A stretch of DNA of 64,000 nucleotides from Thermomonas carbonis (GTDB lineage: Bacteria > Pseudomonadota > Gammaproteobacteria > Xanthomonadales > Xanthomonadaceae). The notes below the pieces were generated by a model, which was not told the DNA's origin, made no database searches, and worked only from the letters and a program-made list of their open reading frames with translations. Location of the stretch: the NCBI RefSeq assembly GCF_014396975.1, contig NZ_CP060719.1:3010001-3074000 (forward strand). Direction: 5' to 3'. This document shows positions 18,785-26,895 of this stretch, one piece after another; positions within the stretch are counted from its first letter, which is position 1; each line of letters begins with the position of its first letter. The position numbers and the translations under genes were made by a program.

Positions 18785-18920
18785 GGGACTGGTTTCCTTG
18801 GCTGGCATCGGGAACCAGCTGGAACGGGGCCATGCCAGCAACGTTGACCGCGCGACCGCCGCGACATCGTCGCGCGGGATCAACAGCACCAACGGGAGGA
18901 CGAACCGCCGTCGCCCCCGG

Positions 18921-19778
18921 TTAATCCATCTCTTCGGCAGCCTCGCGGCCCTGCTGGCGGATCAGCGCTTCTTCGCGCGCATCGTTGATGGCGTGGCGCA
19001 CGCCATCGAGGTCGATCGACGATTCGTCATGCACGAATACACCGGTCAACTCGCTGTCCGGCCGCAACTCGCCGGCTTCGAACAGCGCCCACATTTCCTC
19101 GCCATACCAGGTGTCGAGCAACTCGGGTGCCCACGCGCCGAGGCTGGCGGTGAGGTTGTTGACGTCGCGCAGCAGCATCGTGCGCGCGGCGTTGTTGCCG
19201 GCAGCGCTGACCACCTGCGGGAAATCGATCAGCACCGGGCCATCTGGCGCCACCAGCACGTTGTACTCGGACAGGTCGCCGTGGATCAGGCCGATGCACA
19301 GCATCTTCTGCACCTGGTGGATGAGGAAACGATGGAACCCGCGTGCCTGCAACGCCGACAGCTCCACCTCGCCCAGGCGCGGCGCGGAATGGCCATCGGC
19401 ATCGACCACCAGCTCCATCACCAGCACGCCGTGGAAATAGCCGTAAGGCTCCGGCACGCGCACGCCGGCATCGCGCAGCGCGTACAGCGCCTCGACCTCG
19501 GTGTTCTTCCACGCGGTTTCCTGCTGCTTGCGCCCGTACTTGCTGGCCTTGCCGATCGCCCGCGCCTCGCGGCTGCCGCGCACCTTGCGGCCTTCCTGGT
19601 ATTGCACGCGCTGCTGGAAACTGCGCTGGGCCATGTCCTTGTAAACCTTGGCGCAGCGGATCTCGTCGCCGGCGCGGACCACGTAGACGGCGGCTTCCTT
19701 GCCGCTTTTCAGCGGTCGCATCACGGCGTCGATCACGCCGTCGTCGATGAGGGGCTGCAGGCCCGTAGGGGTTTTCAT
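18921..19778 (-). CDS. RIO1-like serine/threonine protein kinase (PA4780 family)
   Basis: A 285-residue atypical kinase. Visible motifs are the nucleotide-binding loop KSGKEAAVYVV, the invariant lysine in CAKVYKD, the catalytic loop HGDLSEYNVL and the metal-binding aspartate in LIDFPQVV. RIO kinases act in ribosome maturation in archaea and eukaryotes. The bacterial PA4780 group is widespread in proteobacteria and its target is not established. The protein is soluble and cytoplasmic, and ends in an acidic helical tail. Confidence 0.92.
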   Translation of the reverse strand: MKTPTGLQPLIDDGVIDAVMRPLKSGKEAAVYVVRAGDEIRCAKVYKDMAQRSFQQRVQYQEGRKVRGSREARAIGKASKYGRKQQETAWKNTEVEALYALRDAGVRVPEPYGYFHGVLVMELVVDADGHSAPRLGEVELSALQARGFHRFLIHQVQKMLCIGLIHGDLSEYNVLVAPDGPVLIDFPQVVSAAGNNAARTMLLRDVNNLTASLGAWAPELLDTWYGEEMWALFEAGELRPDSELTGVFVHDESSIDLDGVRHAINDAREEALIRQQGREAAEEMD

Positions 19779-19898
19779 GGCATCTCGAAGGGAAAAAGTG
19801 GTGCGGGGACAGCGCCGGAATGCGCGCCAACCCGAAATCCGGGGCGACAGAGTGCCTGATCGCTACACTGCCTGTCCCGAATCCCGCGGTGCCGCTGC

Positions 19899-20633
19899 AT
19901 GTCCGACCCGGTTCACCCCCCCGTTCGACTGGCGAAACAGGTGTCCGAACTCGCCCGATGCTCGCGCATCGAGGCCGAGCAATACATCAAGGGCGGCTGG
20001 GTGTCCGTGAACGGTCGCGTGATCGAGGACCCGGCGCATCCGGTGACGACCCAAACCGTCACCATCGATCCCGCCGCGCAGCTTGAAGCGGTCGAGCCGG
20101 CCACGATCCTGCTGCACAAGCCGGTCGGCTACGACACCATCAGCGGCCGCAAGGCCGCGGCGGGACTCGTGCAGCCGGAGACCCGCTGGGCCGAGGATCC
20201 CTCCGGCGTGCGCCTGCTGGAACGGCATTTCCATCGCCTGACCCCATTGGTGCCACTCGATGCCGAAGCCAGCGGCCTGATGGTGCTGACCCAGGACGGC
20301 CGTGTCTGGCGCCGGCTGACCGAGGATGGCGACGAGATCGAACAGGAGTTCCTGGTCGAAGTCAGCGGCGAGATCGGCCCGTACGGCCTGCGCAAGCTCA
20401 ACCATGGCCTGCACTACAACGGTCGCGCGCTGCCGCCGTGCAAGGTCAGCTGGCAGAACGAGATCCGCCTGCGTTTCGCCCTGAAAGGCGTGCAAGGCGG
20501 GCAATTGCGCGACATGTGCAAGCAGGTCGGACTGGAGGTGGTGGCGATCCGCCGCCTGCGCATCGGCAAGGTCCCGCTGGCGAAGATGCCGGTGGGCGCG
20601 TGGCGCTACCTGCCGGTGGGCGAGCGCTTCTAG
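19899..20633 (+). CDS. RsuA/RluF-family pseudouridine synthase
   Basis: A 244-residue rRNA or tRNA pseudouridine synthase. An S4 RNA-binding domain occupies residues of about 8-60 (CSRIEAEQYIKGGWVSVNGR). The catalytic aspartate is in PLDAEASGLMVLTQD near residue 125; the usual arginine before Leu-Asp in the RLD motif is proline here. C-terminal motifs (HYNGRALPPCKV, VAIRRLRIGKVPL) match RluF/RsuA enzymes. The exact target uridine cannot be inferred. Its stop codon directly abuts the stop of the convergent ABC permease gene, with zero bases between. Confidence 0.88.
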   Translation: MSDPVHPPVRLAKQVSELARCSRIEAEQYIKGGWVSVNGRVIEDPAHPVTTQTVTIDPAAQLEAVEPATILLHKPVGYDTISGRKAAAGLVQPETRWAEDPSGVRLLERHFHRLTPLVPLDAEASGLMVLTQDGRVWRRLTEDGDEIEQEFLVEVSGEIGPYGLRKLNHGLHYNGRALPPCKVSWQNEIRLRFALKGVQGGQLRDMCKQVGLEVVAIRRLRIGKVPLAKMPVGAWRYLPVGERF

Positions 20634-22169
20634 TCAGCGCGCCTCCAGCCTGCGCCAGCCGAGCGCGAGGATCGCCAGCGCCAGCGGCAGTCCCAGCAGG
20701 TGCCACTGCAGGGTCGTCATCGGCGCGATGACCACATTGAGCAGCAAGCCACCCTGCACGCCGACATAGGCCGCGGCGAGCACCACCAGCTCGAACATGC
20801 GGCCGTTGCGGAACAGCACGCCGGTCGCCATGCCCCACAGCGCCAGCGAAATGCCGGTGGCCAGCGTCGCCAGCGCGGCCTGCGGATGCACGGCAGCCAA
20901 GCGCAACACGCCGGGCAGCGTGACGATCCACGCCATGCCGACGACCACGATCGTGCGCACCCACAGCATCCGGGCACGCATGCGCGGCGCAGTGAACACG
21001 AGTGCTGCGGTGTGCGTCTCATGCTCACGCAGGACCAGCCGCGCGAACACATCCATCCCAAGTATCCAGGCCGCGATGATCGCGACCGCAACGGCCTTGT
21101 CGGGCGCGAACGCCTGCACGCCCATCGCTGTCAGTATCGCCAGCCACCACCACGCCTTGCGCGGACGCAGGACCAGCCGTAGCTCTGCCGCCAGCAGCGC
21201 GCCGAAGCGACTGCGCTGCAACGGCGACAGCACCGCGTCCAGCCAGCGCAAGCGCGCACCATCGCCATGCGCTTTCCCGGGGCTGCCGACATGGGCCGCG
21301 CAGCGATCCAGCACGGGAATCGCCAGCGCCAGCAGCAGCAATGCCAAGCCCAGCCAGGCGCTGCGTGCCTGCATCGTCGCCGAGGTGATCGCCCACTGCG
21401 TCCAGTCCAGCAACACCGGTGCCTTGCCCTCCAGCGCCTGCTTGCCGATGCTCAGGCCAAGTTCCTTGCCGGCATCCACCATCGGCCATGCATGCGACAG
21501 GTCGTATTCCGCCACCAGCAGGCCGTGCGGATCGCCCGGCCATGGCAATTGCGCGCCTGGTGCCTGCTCCGCCTGCGACACACCGAACGACAACAACATC
21601 ACCCACACCACGAAGAACACCACGTTGCCGGCGCTGCGCCGCAGCCACGGAACCAGGTCGAACCAGATCGCGAACGCGGCGGTGAGCGCCAGCGACGGCA
21701 GGGTCAGCACCAGCACCGGCTTGACCAGTTCCACCAGGTCGATGCGCAAGTCTTCGGCGCGCAAGACTTGCGCGACCAAACCTACCGCCAGTCCCGCGCC
21801 GACCAGCAGTCCGAACACCACCATGTGGCTCAGCCATTTGGCCAGCAGGTAGCCGCCGCGGCTCATCGTGGTCGCCACCAGCAATTGCCACGTGCGCGTT
21901 TCCAGGTCGCGCACCACGGTGCCGCGCACCAGGTAGAACCCGGCCAGCGACAGCGTGGAACTGTAGATCAGCGCCGCGACCATCCCGATCCATGCGCTGG
22001 AATAGCGCCCGCGCATGCCCTCGCCCACCGATACCGTGAGGTAATCTCGGTCGACCGCGGGAAAGCACCACCACATCAACCCGGCCAGCCCGGCGATCAG
22101 CAGCCAGAAGCGCGGCGTGCGCAGGCGTTGGCGCAGGTCCGCGACCAGCAACGCGATGACGGCACGCAT
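20634..22169 (-). CDS. ABC transporter permease (ABC-2 type, large)
   Basis: A 511-residue membrane protein with about twelve hydrophobic helices, paired with the ATPase gene that ends 5 bp upstream. The first helix (FWLLIAGLAGLMWWCFPAV) is followed by a periplasmic loop, as in the multi-helix ABC-2 permeases that work with one ATPase. I start it at MRAVIALLVADLRQRL. The longer frame upstream overlaps the ATPase. The pair probably exports a peptide or lipid. An inverted repeat in front of the ATPase suggests control of the operon by a ligand-responsive repressor encoded elsewhere. Confidence 0.87.
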   Translation of the reverse strand: MRAVIALLVADLRQRLRTPRFWLLIAGLAGLMWWCFPAVDRDYLTVSVGEGMRGRYSSAWIGMVAALIYSSTLSLAGFYLVRGTVVRDLETRTWQLLVATTMSRGGYLLAKWLSHMVVFGLLVGAGLAVGLVAQVLRAEDLRIDLVELVKPVLVLTLPSLALTAAFAIWFDLVPWLRRSAGNVVFFVVWVMLLSFGVSQAEQAPGAQLPWPGDPHGLLVAEYDLSHAWPMVDAGKELGLSIGKQALEGKAPVLLDWTQWAITSATMQARSAWLGLALLLLALAIPVLDRCAAHVGSPGKAHGDGARLRWLDAVLSPLQRSRFGALLAAELRLVLRPRKAWWWLAILTAMGVQAFAPDKAVAVAIIAAWILGMDVFARLVLREHETHTAALVFTAPRMRARMLWVRTIVVVGMAWIVTLPGVLRLAAVHPQAALATLATGISLALWGMATGVLFRNGRMFELVVLAAAYVGVQGGLLLNVVIAPMTTLQWHLLGLPLALAILALGWRRLEAR

Positions 22170-22174
22170 CGCGT

Positions 22175-23059
22175 TCACGGCGGTGTGCCGTTGCGATGCA
22201 GCAGCCACAGGTAGGCGTCTTCCAGATCCGGTGCGACCGGCACGGCATCGCTGGCTGGCGGCTCCTCGCCCACCACGCGCACTTCCACCCCGTGCGCGCG
22301 GCGTTGTGCGCGGCTGATGCGCAGGCGCGTGCGCGCCTCGGCCAGTTGCTCCGCGGCGACCGTCCATTGCCAGACATGGCCGTCGGCCTCGGCCATCAGG
22401 GCTTCGGGGGTGCCGTGGAAGCGCAGGCGCCCGCCACTCATGACCGCCAAGGTGCTGGCGCTGGCTTCGATGTCGGAGACGATGTGCGTCGACAGGATGA
22501 CCAGGCGCTCGCCGGCCAGCTCCGCGAGCAGGTGACGGAAGCGCACGCGTTCCTCGGGATCGAGGCCGACCGTGGGTTCGTCGACGATCAGCAGCTTGGG
22601 GTCGTTGAGCAGCGCCTGGGCGATGCCGACGCGCTGGCGCATGCCACCCGAATAGCCGCCCAGACGTCGATCCGCGACATCGTCCAGCCCGACCATCTCC
22701 AGGCACTCATCCACCCGTGCCGCCACGCCGGGTGACGGCAAGCCTTTCACCGCCGCCAGGAAGACCAGGAACTCGCGTGCCGACAGCGCCTCGTACACGC
22801 CGAAGTCCTGCGGCAGGTAGCCCAGTTCGCCCCGCAACGCATCCGGCCTGCGGACGATGTCCTCGCCGCGCCAGAGCACGCGCCCGCTGGTCGGCTTGGC
22901 CAACGTGGACAGCACCCGCATCAGGGTCGACTTGCCGGCACCGTTCGGCCCCAGCAAGCCAACGATGCCGGGCGCCATCGTCAATCCAACGCCCGCGACC
23001 GCCTCATGGCCGCCGCGATAGCGATAGCCCACCGATTCCAGTGCCAATTCCAACGCCAT
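22175..23059 (-). CDS. ABC transporter ATP-binding protein
   Basis: A 294-residue ATPase with a complete set of motifs: Walker A GPNGAGKST near residue 38, signature YSGGMRQRVGIA near 135, Walker B LLIVDEPTVGLDPEE near 158 and the switch region ILSTHIVSDI. The C-terminal 70 residues are an extension typical of exporters. It forms an operon with the following permease. A 9-bp imperfect palindrome lies 28 bp upstream of the start codon. No GntR-type regulator gene is adjacent in this window. Confidence 0.93.
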   Translation of the reverse strand: MALELALESVGYRYRGGHEAVAGVGLTMAPGIVGLLGPNGAGKSTLMRVLSTLAKPTSGRVLWRGEDIVRRPDALRGELGYLPQDFGVYEALSAREFLVFLAAVKGLPSPGVAARVDECLEMVGLDDVADRRLGGYSGGMRQRVGIAQALLNDPKLLIVDEPTVGLDPEERVRFRHLLAELAGERLVILSTHIVSDIEASASTLAVMSGGRLRFHGTPEALMAEADGHVWQWTVAAEQLAEARTRLRISRAQRRAHGVEVRVVGEEPPASDAVPVAPDLEDAYLWLLHRNGTPP

Positions 23060-23086
23060 GCCCGCACACCACGACCTAGATGAGCT

Positions 23087-23110
23087 GGTATGTTAGTGAA
23101 GTAACACACC
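23087..23110. promoter_or_regulatory. Palindromic operator candidate for the ABC operon
   Basis: The arms GGTATGTTA and TAACACACC are inverted repeats with one mismatch, separated by six bases (GTGAAG). The site lies 28 bp upstream of the ATPase start, where a repressor could block transcription. This size and position suit GntR/YtrA-type regulators, which often control drug- or peptide-responsive ABC exporters. No regulator gene is adjacent, so the binding protein is unknown. Confidence 0.45.
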
Positions 23111-23147
23111 AAATCATGTGCCGATGGTCAGGGCTGCCCCTCTCAAC

Positions 23148-23618
23148 TCAGGCGGCGCGCACCCGCAGGGTCAATCCCTTCAGGAAATTGCGCAGCAACT
23201 GATCCCCGCACAGGCGGAAATTCTTGTGCCCGGGCTGGCGGAACAGCGCCGACAGTTCCGGCTTGGAAACCGGGAAGCCCGCATCGGCGAAAGCCTGGTG
23301 CATGTCCACGTCGGTGAACTGGAACGCCACCCGCAGCTTCTTCAGCACCACGTTGTTGTTGATCCGTTTCTCGACCGGTCGCGGCGGCAGGGATTCGTCG
23401 CGACCACGCCGGTGGATCACCAGTCCGTCGAGGAAATGCGCCATCACCCGGTCGCTGCAGGCGACATGGCCGGACTCGTCTTCCTTGGTCAGGAACGCAC
23501 GCAGCTCGTCCTTCTCGATCGCGAAGTCCGGGTCCGACAGGCGGATGATCTCGATCACCTTGTTGTCGCTCAAGTCCAGCATGTAGCGGATGCTGCGCAG
23601 GATGTCGTTGTTGATCAT
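23148..23618 (-). CDS. yehS: DUF1456 family protein (YehS)
   Basis: A 156-residue cytoplasmic protein made of two DUF1456 repeats. The first starts NNDILRSIRYMLDLSDNKVI and the second starts NNNVVLKKLRVAFQFTDVDM; each ends in a conserved helix with F-L-x-G (FLDGLVIHRRG and FLKGLTLRVR). Length and repeat pattern match E. coli YehS, whose function is unknown. It stands alone between the ABC operon and the ThuA lipoprotein. Confidence 0.92.
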   Translation of the reverse strand: MINNDILRSIRYMLDLSDNKVIEIIRLSDPDFAIEKDELRAFLTKEDESGHVACSDRVMAHFLDGLVIHRRGRDESLPPRPVEKRINNNVVLKKLRVAFQFTDVDMHQAFADAGFPVSKPELSALFRQPGHKNFRLCGDQLLRNFLKGLTLRVRAA

Positions 23619-23666
23619 CGGTCCGGCATCTGGCGTGAAGTGGCGGCCAGTCTACCGAGGTCGACC

Positions 23667-24434
23667 TCAGCAGTCGTCGGACTGGCCGGTGGCATAGCGC
23701 AACCCGCGCGACAAATGCGCACGGAATCGCGGATCCGCATACAGCGGGATGTCGTGGCCCAGCCCCGTGTACCAAGCGCGTCCACCCAGTCGCGTGTGGC
23801 ACCAGGCGATCGGATGATCCGCGCCCATCGTGCCGCCGGCATAGGTTGACTCGTCGGCGCTGGCGATGACATCGACGTGCGCGCGCGGGTTGCGGCGATA
23901 GTTGTAGAGCTCGTCGCGCACCTGCCAGCCTTCAGTACCGGCGAGCGCATGACCTGCTTCGAAGCGCAGGGGCGAGGCCTGCAGGCCCGGCGGATGGCTG
24001 TCGAACCGAGCGCCGACCAATTCGCCGTACCAGGCCCAGTCGTATTCGGTATCCGCCGCGGAATGGATGCCGATGTAGCCGCCACCCGCGCCGACGAAGC
24101 GCTCGAACGCCTGCTGTTGCGCGACATCCAGCACGTCCAGCGTGGTGTTGGCGAAGACGACGGCGCGATAGCGCGACAGCGTGTCGGCATCGAACTGCAT
24201 CGGATCTTCGCTGTGCTCGACCTGCAAGCCAGCCTCGCCACCGAGTTCGCGCAGTGTCTCGATGGCGACCGGGATCGAATCGTGCCGCCAGCCGGAGGTG
24301 CGGGTGAATACCAGGATGCGCAGCGGCGATGCGACTGGCTCCGGCGCCGCTGCATGCCGCTCGCGCACGGCGCAACCGCCCAGCAGTGCGAGCAGCAGGA
24401 GCAAGGCATGGCGGCTGCATGGAAAGTTCCGCAC
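23667..24434 (-). CDS. ThuA domain lipoprotein
   Basis: A 255-residue lipoprotein with the lipobox LLGGC near residue 21. The rest is a ThuA-like domain of class I glutamine-amidotransferase-like fold: ILVFTRTSGWRHDSIPVAIETL at the start, FANTTLDVL in the middle, GGGYIGIHSAADTEYDWAWY and the late HPIAWCHTRLGGRAWYTGLGHD motif. Relatives are linked to sugar (trehalose) use, but most bacterial members are uncharacterised. It should sit in the periplasm, attached to a membrane. It starts 3 bp after the DUF6164 gene and is probably co-transcribed with it. Confidence 0.87.
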   Translation of the reverse strand: MRNFPCSRHALLLLLALLGGCAVRERHAAAPEPVASPLRILVFTRTSGWRHDSIPVAIETLRELGGEAGLQVEHSEDPMQFDADTLSRYRAVVFANTTLDVLDVAQQQAFERFVGAGGGYIGIHSAADTEYDWAWYGELVGARFDSHPPGLQASPLRFEAGHALAGTEGWQVRDELYNYRRNPRAHVDVIASADESTYAGGTMGADHPIAWCHTRLGGRAWYTGLGHDIPLYADPRFRAHLSRGLRYATGQSDDC

Positions 24435-24437
24435 CGA

Positions 24438-24803
24438 TCAGCTCCGCAACAGCATGACCGGCAGCGCGACCAGGCCCAGCAGCAGCACAATCGCCACCAT
24501 AGTCAGCAACACACGCAGTGGTTCGCTGCGCAACTGCGACCAGAACGTCTCCGCAGTGCCATCGCGCACGGCGGCCGCATATTCCGCGCGGGCACGCTCG
24601 CCGCGCACCTGCTGGTAATCCGCCATCAGCCGCTTCGCCTCGACGATCGCGGCATCCTCGGTGATCCAGATGCCGCCGACCGAAATCCGCCACGGGCCCG
24701 GCTTGGTTTCGTAATAGGCGATGCCGTTGGCATCGAGCATCTCGCGCACGTCATCGGCTTCGTCATCGGGGACGTTGCGCAGGTTGAGCAGGAGTTTCGA
24801 CAT
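24438..24803 (-). CDS. DUF6164-like membrane protein
   Basis: A 121-residue protein. The N-terminal half is a soluble ferredoxin-like domain (LLNLRNVPDDEADDVREMLD, then AYYETKPGPWRISVGGIWI), and the C-terminus is one transmembrane helix (VLLTMVAIVLLLGLVALPVM). This is the arrangement of DUF6164 proteins, whose role is unknown. It is located directly upstream of the ThuA lipoprotein and 22 bp downstream of the esterase stop, suggesting a three-gene transcription unit. Confidence 0.82.
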   Translation of the reverse strand: MSKLLLNLRNVPDDEADDVREMLDANGIAYYETKPGPWRISVGGIWITEDAAIVEAKRLMADYQQVRGERARAEYAAAVRDGTAETFWSQLRSEPLRVLLTMVAIVLLLGLVALPVMLLRS

Positions 24804-24825
24804 GGCCCAGTCTAAGTTGTTGGCC

Positions 24826-25659
24826 CTAGTTGGGTGGGTACAGCGCGGGCAATACAACCGGGGCCATCGCACGGTAGATGGTCTGATGCGTCAGATCCGG
24901 GCGCGCGACCACCTGCCACGCGAGGTGCCGCGGAGATGCAGCGACCAGCGCACGTTCCAAAGATCGGGTATGCGGGCCGATCATGTCCGGCTCCGCCCAT
25001 GCCACATACAGCCTGGCCGATATATCGGGATGCGCCGCCAGCCATGCGGGCGCATCGGATACCAGCTTGCCCGCGTTCCACCAGAGGCTCGGATCCAGCG
25101 CGATGTAGGTGTCGAACATCCCGGGCGACGCAAACAGGGTTTCCACGACGAACAAGCCCGCTGCCGACTCACCGATGATGCCGCGTTGCCCGCTGCCGGG
25201 ATACATCCCCTCGACGTAGGGAATCAGCTCGCGCTCGATGAAGCGACGGAACGCAGCCGATCCACCCACCACGGCGGCAATCTTGCGGTCTTCGTCCACC
25301 GTCGTCGGCCCGGTCATGTCCCGACGGCGCTGGGTATTTTCGATACCGACCAGGATGACGGGCGCCATTTCCCCCTGTCTGATGGCGGTATCGATGGTGT
25401 TGGCCACATGCGGGAAATCCTCGACCACCCCACCGTCGGGCATGTAGATCACGGGATAACGGCGGCCCGCTTGCCGATCCGATGGCGCATACACGTTGAT
25501 GCGCCGGACTTCATCCAAGACCTCGGATGCAAGCGTGAACGATGCGTATCGAGGCCGCGTTTCCGCCACCGACTTCGCGCATCCCGCCAGCCACCCGCCG
25601 GCAAGCAACACGACAATCAAGAATCGTGCAAGCCGCTTCGCTTCAAACTGCCCGTGCAT
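24826..25659 (-). CDS. Esterase-fold lipoprotein (PF00756, Fes/IroE-like)
   Basis: A 277-residue lipoprotein; the lipobox WLAGC lies near residue 27. The alpha/beta-hydrolase core resembles putative esterases that include enterochelin esterase and antigen 85: YPVIYMPDGG, the glutamate-rich region RRFIERELIPYVEG, and the nucleophile elbow GESAAG. The final catalytic histidine is probably in PDLTHQTIYR. The start was moved 21 codons inside the longest frame so that the signal peptide starts the protein. It probably hydrolyses esters in the periplasm. Confidence 0.85.
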   Translation of the reverse strand: MHGQFEAKRLARFLIVVLLAGGWLAGCAKSVAETRPRYASFTLASEVLDEVRRINVYAPSDRQAGRRYPVIYMPDGGVVEDFPHVANTIDTAIRQGEMAPVILVGIENTQRRRDMTGPTTVDEDRKIAAVVGGSAAFRRFIERELIPYVEGMYPGSGQRGIIGESAAGLFVVETLFASPGMFDTYIALDPSLWWNAGKLVSDAPAWLAAHPDISARLYVAWAEPDMIGPHTRSLERALVAASPRHLAWQVVARPDLTHQTIYRAMAPVVLPALYPPN

Positions 25660-25738
25660 CTTTAATTCCGGAGATCGAATGCAATCAAGCGAAGCATAGA
25701 GCCGGCAGCAAGCCGGCAACAAGGCATTTCAATCGCGG

Positions 25739-26116
25739 TCAGCCCAGTGGTTGCAAGCGGTGTTCGGCGCGCTCGCAAACCACTACATCGCCGTCTTCGG
25801 TCACGCTGCCGACGGCCCGCACGCGCTGGCCGACGCGCATCGCCGCGACATCGATCTGCCCCGCCTTGCACAGGTTCCAGCGCGCCGGCAGTTGCACCGA
25901 CACCGTGCCATGCGCCGCGGTCTCCAGCAGAACGACGGCATTGCCATCGTAGGCCCACGGCTGGGTGTCGATGGAGGTGATGGTGCCTTCCAGCGTCGCC
26001 TGGCTGCCTGCCAGGAGTGTGGATGTCGATGGCAGGCTGGCGCAGCCCGCTGCAGCAAGTGTCGCGGCGACGATTGCGGCCTGGACGCCGCGATGGAAAA
26101 GGAGGGACATGGCCAT
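25739..26116 (-). CDS. Small lipoprotein with OB-like domain
   Basis: A 125-residue lipoprotein (lipobox AAAGC near residue 25). The mature part alternates beta strands (ATLEGTITSIDTQPW, GTVSVQLPARWN, GQRVRAVGSVTEDGDVVVC) in a pattern like small OB-fold domains. No family was recognised. It is upstream of the esterase on the same strand, separated by 79 bp, and divergent from the TrmY-like gene. Confidence 0.7.
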   Translation of the reverse strand: MAMSLLFHRGVQAAIVAATLAAAGCASLPSTSTLLAGSQATLEGTITSIDTQPWAYDGNAVVLLETAAHGTVSVQLPARWNLCKAGQIDVAAMRVGQRVRAVGSVTEDGDVVVCERAEHRLQPLG

Positions 26117-26289
26117 TCCGATGAGAGCGAAGAACGCGCGACCCTAGCGCATCGAATGCAAAGGCCGTGACAAGGCGACGAATGCGCGATGACCTCAACG
26201 GATCGCAGGGATGTCGTGCGACTGCATTTGCAGGGACAATGCGTGCAGGCGCGCCCTGCGCCGGACTCAACGATTCGACCAGGACACCC

Positions 26290-26895
26290 ATGCGAACCTT
26301 CGTTCTGCGCGCGCGGGCGGCACCCACCGACAGCCGGAAACTGCTGGCTTCCGTCGGCACGGGCGCGCATGCGGAGATCCTGGCGCATACGCTGATGAAC
26401 GCGGTCTTCGTCGCCCAGTCGCATCGCGCCGACGTGGTGGTCTACCTGGTACTGGAAAGCACGCAGGATTACTCGCGCACGATCCGCTTCGAGCCCGACG
26501 GCATGCGCGACATCGGCGGCTTCGACGAGCGCGCATTGCTGGGCAAGATCGCAAAAGCGCTCGACGCATCGCGCGGCATGGGCAAGGAAGAAGCCCGGCC
26601 GGTCGAATCGGGTGTCACGGTACGCACCGTGAGCTTCGAGCGGCTGGTGCAGGAACTCGCCGTGGACCACCAGTTGTTCGTGATGGACCGCAAGGGCGCA
26701 TCGATCCGCGAGCAGGCATTAGAGGGCAATCCCTGCTTCCTGCTCACCGACCATATCCCGATGCCGAAGAAGACCTTCCACAGTCTGGAACGGCTCGGCG
26801 CGAAGAAACTCACCCTGGGATCGAAGATGCTGTTCGCCTCGCAATGCGTGGTGCTGATCCACCACGAACTGGATCAGCTAGCGCGCGCTCAGTAG
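26290..26895 (+). CDS. trmY: TrmY/DUF358-family SPOUT methyltransferase (archaeal type)
   Basis: A 201-residue protein that matches the archaeal tRNA (pseudouridine54-N1)-methyltransferase TrmY in length and in motifs spread over the full protein: MRTFVLRARA at the start, HRADVVVYLVLES, FDERALLGKIAKAL, CFLLTDHIPMPKK and the C-terminal SPOUT knot region FASQCVVLIHHELD. In archaea TrmY makes N1-methylpseudouridine at tRNA position 54 using SAM. Bacterial homologues exist, but position 54 is normally ribothymidine in bacteria, so the substrate here is open. I start it at MRTFV; the longer frame begins in the divergent promoter region. Its last 7 bp overlap the 3' end of the convergent gene. Confidence 0.85.
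   Translation: MRTFVLRARAAPTDSRKLLASVGTGAHAEILAHTLMNAVFVAQSHRADVVVYLVLESTQDYSRTIRFEPDGMRDIGGFDERALLGKIAKALDASRGMGKEEARPVESGVTVRTVSFERLVQELAVDHQLFVMDRKGASIREQALEGNPCFLLTDHIPMPKKTFHSLERLGAKKLTLGSKMLFASQCVVLIHHELDQLARAQ

Noticed and set aside
20634..22706. Extension of the ABC permease frame to 690 codons
   Set aside because: The extra part overlaps the ATPase gene and lacks any permease similarity.
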